Positions 1 through 6,115 of a DNA stretch of 14,787 bases are shown here, piece after piece (the first letter of the stretch is position 1; every line of letters starts with the position of its first letter). Both the position numbers and the translations under genes were made by a program. This DNA is from Fibrobacter sp. UBA4373. GTDB lineage: Bacteria; Fibrobacterota; Fibrobacteria; Fibrobacterales; Fibrobacteraceae. Location of the stretch: positions 1-14,787 of the forward strand of contig DGSB01000094.1 in assembly GCA_002390045.1 (NCBI GenBank), in the 5' to 3' direction. Below the pieces are notes generated by a model. That model was given only the letters and a program-made list of their open reading frames with translations. It searched no databases and was not told where the DNA came from.

Positions 1-471
1 CAGGCGGGATCTGTCGTGGGGTCGCGCGGTTTTGGCTTTTATTTTGACGATGCCGGTGTGCGAAAAATGGTGCCGCATGTGAGCGGTGTGCGAATCGGCG
101 ACCGTTCGGAATTCGGAGCAAACTGTGTGGTCGCTGCCGGCTTTTTAGCGCCGACAACAATCGGCGACGATTGTCATTTTGATTCTTTTGTGCAGATCGG
201 GCATAACTGTACGGTCGGAAACCGCGTCTACATGGCTTCGCAGTCGGGACTTGGCGGAACGACCGTGGTAGAAGACGATTGCGAATTCGCCGGTGGCGCT
301 CAGATTGCGGGGCATTTGACGATAGGCAAAGGCGCTGTCATTGCGGCGAAGGCCGGAGTCACCAAGAGTATTCCTGCCGGAGCCGTCTATGCGGGATTCC
401 CATCGGAACCGATCGACAAATGGCGCAAAGGCGTTGTGGCGATTCGCCGGCTTGCCGAAGGCAAACGGTAA
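1..471 (+). CDS. lpxD: UDP-3-O-acylglucosamine N-acyltransferase LpxD, C-terminal part (5' end outside window)
   Basis: LpxD adds the second, N-linked hydroxyacyl chain from acyl-ACP to UDP-3-O-acylglucosamine in lipid A synthesis in the cytoplasm. The frame is open from base 1, so the GTG at 16 is not the real start and the N-terminal UDP-sugar-binding domain lies upstream. The visible 156 residues begin with the LpxD-like GSRGFGFYF segment. Left-handed beta-helix hexapeptide turns follow (VRIGDRSEFGANCVV, TIGDDCHFDSFVQIGHN, LTIGKGAVIAAKAGV). The His in QIGHN sits where LpxD has its catalytic His (QIAHN). The end, PSEPIDKWRKGVVAIRRL, matches the short C-terminal helix of the family. One oddity is that the usual IDRGAL stretch reads VAAGFLA here, so this is a divergent member. 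LpxA is the other possibility, but the GSxGFGF segment and the C-terminus favour LpxD. The stop TAA is directly followed by a hairpin. Confidence 0.85.
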   Translation, partial: QAGSVVGSRGFGFYFDDAGVRKMVPHVSGVRIGDRSEFGANCVVAAGFLAPTTIGDDCHFDSFVQIGHNCTVGNRVYMASQSGLGGTTVVEDDCEFAGGAQIAGHLTIGKGAVIAAKAGVTKSIPAGAVYAGFPSEPIDKWRKGVVAIRRLAEGKR

Positions 472-473
472 TG

Positions 474-502
474 AAAAAGGAGGAGTACAGGCGTACTCCT
501 CC
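474..502 (+). terminator. Perfect 10-bp hairpin after lpxD, possible terminator
   Basis: GGAGGAGTAC (479-488), loop AGGC, GTACTCCTCC (493-502) pair perfectly, with five A before the stem. No U tract follows directly; the next T run is TTTT some 10 bases on. It may therefore be a weak or factor-assisted terminator, or an mRNA 3'-end protector. The left arm is a strong Shine-Dalgarno-like sequence (AAGGAGGAG) and the right arm resembles the anti-SD of 16S rRNA. Confidence 0.45.
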
Positions 503-711
503 CCGGATTGAATTTTATGTTCGCTTTTCGGATGCTCGAGTGAAGTGATCATCCCCAAACTCAACCCGTGCCAAAATTATCATTCTGAATGGGGAACTTC
601 AATATTTTCCTTCGATGGCGAAGAATAAGTGTATTCTAGCGGAATACGGAAAATTCATCCAGAGCAGCCAACTCTTGGATTTCAACTTTTTTCTATATTT
701 TGACCTGAGTT
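503..711. other. Non-coding spacer between lpxD and tRNA-Arg with small overlapping hairpins
   Basis: I see no convincing gene here. The stretch holds CTTCG/CGAAG around ATGG (610-623), AGAATA/TATTCT around AGTG (622-637) and GTATTC/GAATAC around TAGCG (631-647). The last two share the middle arm and cannot form together. A TATATT box at 694-699 lies 12 bases before the mature tRNA 5' end and is the best candidate for the -10 element of the tRNA. No good -35 hexamer lies at the usual distance (TTGGAT at 675-680 leaves only a 13-base spacer). Confidence 0.35.
694..699 (+). promoter_or_regulatory. Candidate -10 box for the tRNA-Arg transcript
   Basis: TATATT, 12 bases upstream of the tRNA 5' end. 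It is followed by TTG, so it also resembles the TAnnTTTG promoter element known in Bacteroidota, with one extra T. The assignment rests only on position and similarity. Confidence 0.3.
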
Positions 712-784
712 GCCCTCATAGCTCAAATGGATAGAGCACGCCCCTCCTAAGGGTGAGATCTACGTTCGATTCGCAGTGGGGGTA
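712..784 (+). tRNA. tRNA-Arg, anticodon CCT
   Basis: The 73 bases fold into a full cloverleaf. The acceptor is GCCCTCA/TGGGGGT, with G1-U72 and U5-G68 wobbles. The D stem is GCTC/GAGC with a loop containing GG. The anticodon stem is CGCCC/GGGTG around loop CTCCTAA, so the anticodon is CCT and it decodes AGG as Arg. The variable loop has 4 bases. The T arm is CTACG/CGCAG around TTCGATT, with one A-C mismatch. The discriminator is A. CCA is not encoded (the genome reads ACT), so a CCA-adding enzyme is required. C plus eight T (785-793) follow at once, which could end transcription or simply be the leader of the next gene. Confidence 0.9.
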
Positions 785-802
785 CTTTTTTTTAAGGGGC
801 CT

Positions 803-2284
803 ATGAAACGCTTGACCGTTTTATTCACCGCGATATTCTTTGTGATGCTGCTGCTGCCGGTATCGTGGGAATTGGCTCATTCTTTCGAGAAGGGAGAACC
901 GTTTGCTCCGCTCGATATTTTCCGGGATGTCGTTCGCCCTTTTGAACGGGAATCCGCTTTAATCAGTGATGCCTATTTGCTGAATGAAAGAATGGGCTAT
1001 CTTGCGGCCCTGGTAAAACAGGGGGATTCCACCCTCGCAGAAAAAATTTCGACCGTCGATTCGATTGCGGAAACCTTAAAGCGCAGTCTGGTAGAGGTCA
1101 ATTCCTATCTGCCGATGGATTCTACGGATTCTGCGGTCCTTCAAATTTCGCAATTCCAGAAAAAGCTTGCCGGGCTGGAATCCGATACGGCTCTTGCGGA
1201 CAGTCTTCACAAAATGACGGCGCAAATTCAGAATACGTATGCGTCTTTTTCGCTAGACCGTGTGGCAAAGGTTTGGTGGAACAACGGAATCTTAAATGGA
1301 AAATATTTGAGGGCTTACGAAAAACGCTTGGAAAAGGAAAATGCCTTTGTTAAAAAGGCGCGCCCGCTGTACCAGTCTTTTGCGTGGAAGGTCCTGCGGG
1401 ATCCGGGCGAAAAGGCGTTGAACGCGGATTCGAGCTTTCTTTACTACCGTCAGGATGTAGACTTTTTGGTGAAGCCCGCTCCGTGGACTCTCGACAGTCT
1501 GGAAAATCCAATCGAAGCGGTTTTGGACTTTAAAGCGGAACTCGAAAAGCGTGGCGTGGAGCTGCTGGTGGTCGTCGTACCGGGCAAGCCTTCCATTTAC
1601 CCGGAATTTTTGAATTCGTCGATGTACAGCTTGTTCGGAAAGGACTTTTCTTTGGGACGCCGCTTTGTGGATACTTTGCAGGTTCTCGGAGTGCATACGG
1701 TAAATCTTTACCCGGTTTTGCAAAAAGAAAAGAAGAACGATCGCACGGGAGATCTGCTTTACCTGAATACGGATACGCATTGGACGCCACGCGGAGCCCG
1801 CATCGCTGCGAAAGCGATTGCCGAACAGGTGAAAAAGATGGAAGTTTCGAAAGAACTTCCAAAGCTCGCCTTGAAGGATTCTATAGTGACTGCCGTGCGC
1901 ACGGGAGATATTGCGACGATGGCGGACCTCGAATATGCATTCCCCGATCAGACGGTGGAAGCGCATCAGGTGAAAGATGCCAAGACCGGGGCACCGCTCC
2001 GCAGTGATTTTCGCAAGTCTAAAATTTTGATTTTGGGCGATAGCTATTCGCGCATTTACGAAACGGACGCTCCGATGTCGGCGGGCTGGATTTCTCAATT
2101 TGCAAACGAAATGCAGACTCCCGTCGCAAGCATTGTTTCGGATGGCGGTGCCAGTACGCTTGTTCGCGAAAAGCTCGCTCGGCGTTCGGGCGCTCTCAAA
2201 AACAAAAAATTGGTGATTTGGGAATTTGTAGAACGCGACTTGCGTTTTGGGGCAGAAGGCTGGAAAAAAGTGAGGTTTGACTGA
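803..2284 (+). CDS. AlgJ/AlgX-like SGNH-fold polysaccharide O-acetyltransferase, membrane-anchored periplasmic
   Basis: This 493-residue protein probably transfers acetyl groups to an exported polysaccharide, as AlgJ and AlgX do for alginate. An uncleaved N-terminal membrane segment spans about residues 4-22. A charged, helical, coiled-coil-like region (about 55-190) follows, longer than usual. The C-terminal half is the AlgX/AlgJ-type SGNH domain: a strand LLVVVVPGKPSIYP, the motif D324-T-H326-W, and GDSYS at 412-416 with the likely nucleophile S414. Asp, His and Ser correspond to the AlgX triad. The start is ATG 803, because the in-frame GTG at 776 lies inside the tRNA; AAGGGG (794-799) precedes it with a short spacer of 3 bases. 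The stop overlaps the hemL start (TGATG), so translation is likely coupled. No MBOAT acetyl-exporting partner (AlgI type) is in the window. The substrate is unknown. Confidence 0.8.
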   Translation: MKRLTVLFTAIFFVMLLLPVSWELAHSFEKGEPFAPLDIFRDVVRPFERESALISDAYLLNERMGYLAALVKQGDSTLAEKISTVDSIAETLKRSLVEVNSYLPMDSTDSAVLQISQFQKKLAGLESDTALADSLHKMTAQIQNTYASFSLDRVAKVWWNNGILNGKYLRAYEKRLEKENAFVKKARPLYQSFAWKVLRDPGEKALNADSSFLYYRQDVDFLVKPAPWTLDSLENPIEAVLDFKAELEKRGVELLVVVVPGKPSIYPEFLNSSMYSLFGKDFSLGRRFVDTLQVLGVHTVNLYPVLQKEKKNDRTGDLLYLNTDTHWTPRGARIAAKAIAEQVKKMEVSKELPKLALKDSIVTAVRTGDIATMADLEYAFPDQTVEAHQVKDAKTGAPLRSDFRKSKILILGDSYSRIYETDAPMSAGWISQFANEMQTPVASIVSDGGASTLVREKLARRSGALKNKKLVIWEFVERDLRFGAEGWKKVRFD

Positions 2285-3558
2285 TGGCTGAAAATACTTG
2301 GTGGAAGCGTGCGTTGAAAGTTTTGCCGGGTGGCGTGGATTCTCCGGTGCGTGCATTTGGCGGTGTGGGTGGCGAACCTGTTTTTATCCAGCGTGCGGAT
2401 GGACCGTATCTTTTTGCCGATGATGGAACGCAGTATGTGGACTATATCGGTTCCTGGGGTCCGATGATTTTAGGCCATAATCCGCCAGAAGTAACCGAAG
2501 CCTTGCGCAGCCAGCTCGGTCGCGGTTTAAGCTTTGGCATGGGAACGGATATCGAAGTGGAACTCGCGGAGTTTATCCTTTCGAAAATCCCGGGCATGGA
2601 AAAGCTTCGCTTGGTGAACTCCGGAACGGAAGCGACGATGAGCGCGATCCGTGTAGCGCGTGGCGCGACCGGTCGAAACAAGATCATCAAGTTCCGCGGC
2701 TGCTATCACGGCCATGGAGATTCCTTTTTGATCCAGGCGGGTTCCGGGGCTTTGACGCATGGCGCTCCGAGTTCCCTGGGCGTGACGCCGGGCGTTGCGC
2801 AAGACACCTTGATTGCGGACTACAACCATTTGGAACAGGTTCAGGCACTTTTTGATGCCCACCCGAATGAAATCGCCGCGGTGATTGTGGAACCGATTGC
2901 AGGCAATATGGGATGTGTTCCGCCGAAGGCAGGCTTCCTCGAAGGCTTGCGCAAAGTTTGCACTCAAAACGGAACCGTTCTGATTTTTGACGAAGTGATG
3001 ACGGGCTTCCGCGTTTCGGACGGCGGCGCTGCCAAACGTTTTGGAATTGAACCGGATATGATTACTCTCGGTAAGATTGTGGGCGGGGGAATGCCTCTGG
3101 CCGCTTATTCGGGCAAGGAATCGCTTATGCGTAACGTAAGTCCGCTCGGTAAGGTTTACCAGGCGGGAACGCTTTCCGGAAACCCGATGGCCGTGACCGC
3201 GGGCCTTGCACAGCTCAAACTTTTGTACAAATTAAATCCTTGGGACGCCTTGGAAGAAAAAGGCGCAAAGCTCGAAGCGGGACTTCGCAAGTCCGCACAA
3301 GAAGCTGGCGCTGCTGTACAAATTAACCGTGTCGGCTCCATGTTCACCGTATTCTTCTCGAACGCTCCGGTTGTCGACACGGAAACCGCCCTTGCCGCAG
3401 ATACGAAACGCTTTGCAAAGTTCTTCCACGAAATGCTCGGCCAGGGAATCTTCTTTCCGCCGTCCCAGTTCGAAACGACCTTTATTGGGGCGCGTCACTC
3501 CGACGAAATTTTGGATAAGACTCTCGCTGCTGCGAAAAATGCATTTGAAAGGATGTAG
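2284..3558 (+). CDS. hemL: Glutamate-1-semialdehyde 2,1-aminomutase
   Basis: HemL is a cytoplasmic PLP enzyme that converts glutamate-1-semialdehyde to 5-aminolevulinate, the last step of the C5 route to haem, sirohaem and cobalamin precursors. The protein has 424 residues, the usual family length. It starts with the typical LPGGVDSPVRAFGGVGGEP segment. SGTEATMSAIRVARGATGR binds the cofactor phosphate side, YHGHGDSFL follows, and FDEVMTGFR (D236) contacts the pyridine ring. K264 in TLGKIVGGGMP is the Schiff-base lysine. QAGTLSGNPMA is also typical. The ATG overlaps the stop of the upstream acetyltransferase by one base, and pmbA starts 2 bases after the stop. No other haem gene (hemA, hemB) is visible. 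A generic class-III aminotransferase is unlikely given the GSA-aminomutase-specific N-terminus. Confidence 0.97.
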   Translation: MAENTWWKRALKVLPGGVDSPVRAFGGVGGEPVFIQRADGPYLFADDGTQYVDYIGSWGPMILGHNPPEVTEALRSQLGRGLSFGMGTDIEVELAEFILSKIPGMEKLRLVNSGTEATMSAIRVARGATGRNKIIKFRGCYHGHGDSFLIQAGSGALTHGAPSSLGVTPGVAQDTLIADYNHLEQVQALFDAHPNEIAAVIVEPIAGNMGCVPPKAGFLEGLRKVCTQNGTVLIFDEVMTGFRVSDGGAAKRFGIEPDMITLGKIVGGGMPLAAYSGKESLMRNVSPLGKVYQAGTLSGNPMAVTAGLAQLKLLYKLNPWDALEEKGAKLEAGLRKSAQEAGAAVQINRVGSMFTVFFSNAPVVDTETALAADTKRFAKFFHEMLGQGIFFPPSQFETTFIGARHSDEILDKTLAAAKNAFERM

Positions 3559-3560
3559 CC

Positions 3561-4889
3561 ATGAATATTTCCGAAGCCGTCCAGTTCCTTGCCGAAGAAG
3601 CGAAAAAGTCCGCCACCGCATTTGACATTATCGGTGGACATTCCAAATCTGAAGGCGTTTCCGTTTTTCAGGGAAAAGTCCAGAATACAGAAATTTCGGA
3701 ATCCGTCGGGGTGGGCATTCGCGCCTTTAAAGGGGTAAAGCCCGGTTACGCTTATACGGAACGCTTGACAGAAGACGCTCTTCGTCAAACAGTAAAAGAC
3801 GCCTTGTTGCATACGCAGTTCACCAAGGATCTTCCGATTGAACTTCCGCATCCCGAAAACCATCCGTTCCGCAAGATCGAATACAATCCGGACTTGAAAA
3901 ATGTGACTCTTGCCCAGATGGCGGAACTTTCGATGGATATTGAAAAGCGTTGCTTTGCTCTTTCGGAAGATGTGAAGAACGTTCCGTATCTCGGCTGCCA
4001 AAAGGAAGAATCCCTGACGGTTTTTGCCAATTCCAACGGCGTTTATTTTGAACGCCGCGACAATGGCATTGGCGCGGGCGCCGGGGTTGTCGCGGAACGT
4101 GGCGATTCGAAAAAGCTTGGCGGCTTCGATCAAGATAAGATGAGCCTTGAAGAACTTTCTGCCGAAACGATCGCGAAAAAATCGGTGGAACGCGCACTCG
4201 AACTTTTGGAACCGAAGAAAATTCAAACCGGCAAGATGCCGGTGATTCTTTCGGAACGTGTCGCAGGCCAGGTTCTTGGCATGTACGCTTCTTCTTTTGT
4301 CGCGGAAATGGTGCAAAAGGGGCAGTCCCGCTTGCAGGGAAAGCTCGGGCAAAAGATTGCCGGGGCGAACCTTACGATTTTGAGCGACCCGACTCGCGAA
4401 GACCTTCCGGGTGTCAAAACATATGACTCCGAAGGAACTTATGCGGATACGGTGACCGTGGTGAAGGACGGCGTCCTTTCGGAATTTTTGTACAATCTGG
4501 AAACGGCCCATGTCGAGGGTCGAAAGAGCAACGGCTGCGCTTTACGTTCTTACGAAGGCAAGGTCGGTGCGGGATTTTCGAACCTGGTCGTTTTGCCGGG
4601 AGAACATACGACCGCAGAGCTTTTGAAGCTCTTTCCGAAATGCCTGCTTGTGGTGCGTCTGGAAGGCAATTCCGGCTGCAGCGCAATCAGCGGAGAAATG
4701 AGCATCGGCGTGCAGGGTATGTATGCGGAAAATGGCCAGATCCTGCATCCGGTGGAAGGGGCGACTCTGAGTGCCAATTTTATCGATTTACTTGGATCGC
4801 TCGTGGCTATCGGCAAGGATTATCCGGAATCTTACACAAGCCGTCAGGTTCCGGCCTTGGCGTTCCCGGAGATTGCGGTATCCAATTAG
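3561..4889 (+). CDS. pmbA: TldE/PmbA-type subunit of the TldD-TldE metallopeptidase
   Basis: In E. coli, TldD and TldE (PmbA) form a cytoplasmic protease that trims peptides such as the microcin B17 precursor and degrades unfolded peptides. This 442-residue protein has the family layout. The N-terminal half carries ISESVGVGIRAFKGVKPGYAYT and VFANSNGVYFERR. The C-terminal half carries FDSEG-like YDSEGTYADTVTVVKDGVL, SEFLYNLETAHVEGRKSNG, and IGVQGMYAENGQILHPVEG before the final helix. The HExxxH zinc motif of TldD is absent, which assigns it to the TldE side, the non-catalytic partner. AAAGGA (3548-3553) lies 7 bases before the ATG. It is third in the acetyltransferase-hemL-pmbA run. The tldD partner is not in the window. 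Confidence 0.9.
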   Translation: MNISEAVQFLAEEAKKSATAFDIIGGHSKSEGVSVFQGKVQNTEISESVGVGIRAFKGVKPGYAYTERLTEDALRQTVKDALLHTQFTKDLPIELPHPENHPFRKIEYNPDLKNVTLAQMAELSMDIEKRCFALSEDVKNVPYLGCQKEESLTVFANSNGVYFERRDNGIGAGAGVVAERGDSKKLGGFDQDKMSLEELSAETIAKKSVERALELLEPKKIQTGKMPVILSERVAGQVLGMYASSFVAEMVQKGQSRLQGKLGQKIAGANLTILSDPTREDLPGVKTYDSEGTYADTVTVVKDGVLSEFLYNLETAHVEGRKSNGCALRSYEGKVGAGFSNLVVLPGEHTTAELLKLFPKCLLVVRLEGNSGCSAISGEMSIGVQGMYAENGQILHPVEGATLSANFIDLLGSLVAIGKDYPESYTSRQVPALAFPEIAVSN

Positions 4890-4895
4890 TCGTGA

Positions 4896-4940
4896 ATGAC
4901 AAAATCTGAGAACGAGGGGTCTCATTTTGTCATGATTTTG
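4896..4940 (+). terminator. Hairpin with T tract after pmbA
   Basis: ATGACAAAA (4896-4904) pairs with TTTTGTCAT (4925-4933). After a 2-base bulge, TGAGA pairs with TCTCA around loop ACGAGGGG. ATTTTG follows. The outer stem is A/T-rich and the T tract short, so strength is uncertain, but the position 6 bases after the stop fits the end of the acetyltransferase-hemL-pmbA unit. Confidence 0.55.
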
Positions 4941-5018
4941 TAAAAATCGTAACAAATTCTCCCTTTGTTGCAACTTTTTGCTTTGCTATTTCATCAAAAG
5001 GGGGATTATAACGGTAGG
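4934..5018 (+). promoter_or_regulatory. Regulatory gap before the efflux operon: two inverted repeats, weak promoter candidate, RBS
   Basis: GATTTT-GTA-AAAATC (4934-4948) is a perfect dyad. AACAAA-TTCTCCC-TTTGTT (4951-4969) is a second perfect dyad that extends by a T-G and a G-C pair. Either could be a repressor operator. A weak promoter candidate is TTGCTA (4983-4988) with TTATAA (5006-5011), spacing 17. GGTAGG (5013-5018) serves as RBS 5 bases before ATG 5024. No regulator gene is nearby, so all assignments rest on symmetry alone. Confidence 0.35.
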
Positions 5019-5023
5019 TATTT

Positions 5024-6115
5024 ATGAAGCCTTTTCTTTCGATAGCAACGATTGTTTTCGGTATTTTCCTGATTTCGGCCTGTTCTTCGGATTCCGCAGG
5101 CTCCTCGGTTCAAAAAAAAGCGGCTTCGAGTGTCGGTAAGGCGCAGAGCTTACGCGTTTCCGGCTATATTGCGATCCCGGATTCTACGTCGGGAACTTAT
5201 ACGGCAGATGGCGAGCTTGTGGCGAAGGAGCAGGTGGATCTCAAAGCGGAAACTTCGGGAAAGCTTGTGAAGCTGTATGCGAAGGACGGTCAAAAGGTTT
5301 CCAAGGGAACGCTTTTGGCGAAGCTTGACGATGCGGAACTTCAGGCGAATTTAAAAAGTGCAGAAACGGCTTTGGATCTCGCCGAGAAAAAAGCCGCTCG
5401 CACAAAAAAGCTTTATGAAAAGGACGGCGCGACTGCCGAAGAACTGGAATCGGCAGAAAGTGCCGTGGAATCGGCAAAGGCTTCCAAGGAGCTGATCGAA
5501 GCCCAGCTGAAAAAGACCGAAATTCGGGCTCCTTTTGCGGGAACCCTTGGCGTTGTTGAAGTTTCGGAAGGCGCCTGGATGACTTCCGGCTCTGCCGTGG
5601 CGACGCTTACGAATACAAGCGAACTGAAGGTAGAATTTGAACTTCCGCAGCGGTTCTCGCGCAATGTGAAAGTCGGAGACAAGGTTGTTTTAATCGATAC
5701 GGAACAGGGGATTCGTGCGGATGCAAAAATCTGCTTCCTGGATGCGATTCTTTCGAATTCGAGCCGTACCCGTAAGGCTCGTGCCGTGTTGAATAATAAG
5801 GGCGGAAAATATCTGCCGGGAACCTATGTGCGAGTCCAGTTGGATTTTGGGCAAGGAAGCATTGTCGGAATGCCTGTTCCGTCGGAATCGGTCACTCTCG
5901 ATGCGAATGGCGCCTATGTCTTTATCGTTCAGAATGGCAAGGCGAAGAAGGTAGACATTAAAACCGGTTTAAGAACCCCGATTACAGTCGATGTGCTGAA
6001 AGGCCTTTCGGCGGGCGATACGGTAATCGCTTCGGGCCTGATGAGCGTGCGTGAGGGAATGAATATTGAAATCAAGGAACTCACGAACAATATGAATTAC
6101 GGGGTGAACGAATGA
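5024..6115 (+). CDS. RND efflux periplasmic adaptor (membrane fusion protein), lipoprotein
   Basis: This adaptor bridges an inner-membrane RND pump and a TolC-type channel in the periplasm. The 363-residue protein has a lipoprotein signal with lipobox LISAC (lipidated C20, then SSDS). A biotinyl/lipoyl-like half motif follows: LKAETSGKLVKLYAKDGQKVSKGTLLAKLDD. A coiled-coil hairpin spans about residues 105-165 (LKSAETALDLAEKKAARTKK, then a return helix ending IEAQLKKTEIRAPFAGTLG). The beta-barrel and membrane-proximal domains run to the end. The hairpin is short, as in MdtA/AcrA-type adaptors that meet a TolC tip. Its stop overlaps the start of the pump gene (ATGA at 6112-6115), so the two are made together. 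It should work with the fused pump-channel downstream. The substrate cannot be read from the sequence. Confidence 0.93.
   Translation: MKPFLSIATIVFGIFLISACSSDSAGSSVQKKAASSVGKAQSLRVSGYIAIPDSTSGTYTADGELVAKEQVDLKAETSGKLVKLYAKDGQKVSKGTLLAKLDDAELQANLKSAETALDLAEKKAARTKKLYEKDGATAEELESAESAVESAKASKELIEAQLKKTEIRAPFAGTLGVVEVSEGAWMTSGSAVATLTNTSELKVEFELPQRFSRNVKVGDKVVLIDTEQGIRADAKICFLDAILSNSSRTRKARAVLNNKGGKYLPGTYVRVQLDFGQGSIVGMPVPSESVTLDANGAYVFIVQNGKAKKVDIKTGLRTPITVDVLKGLSAGDTVIASGLMSVREGMNIEIKELTNNMNYGVNE

Noticed and set aside
471..548. 25-codon frame MKKEEYRRTPP... overlapping the lpxD stop (TAATGA)
   Set aside because: Its first codons coincide with the perfect hairpin arms, which explains the sequence better, and no independent coding signal is visible.
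776..802. GTG 776 as start of the acetyltransferase
   Set aside because: It lies inside the tRNA T arm and acceptor. ATG 803 has AAGGGG ahead of it and begins directly with a normal membrane anchor.
3495..4511. 338-codon minus-strand open frame opposite pmbA (and a similar one at 1292-2356)
   Set aside because: Antisense shadows of recognisable genes, with no ribosome-binding site and no protein-like motifs.
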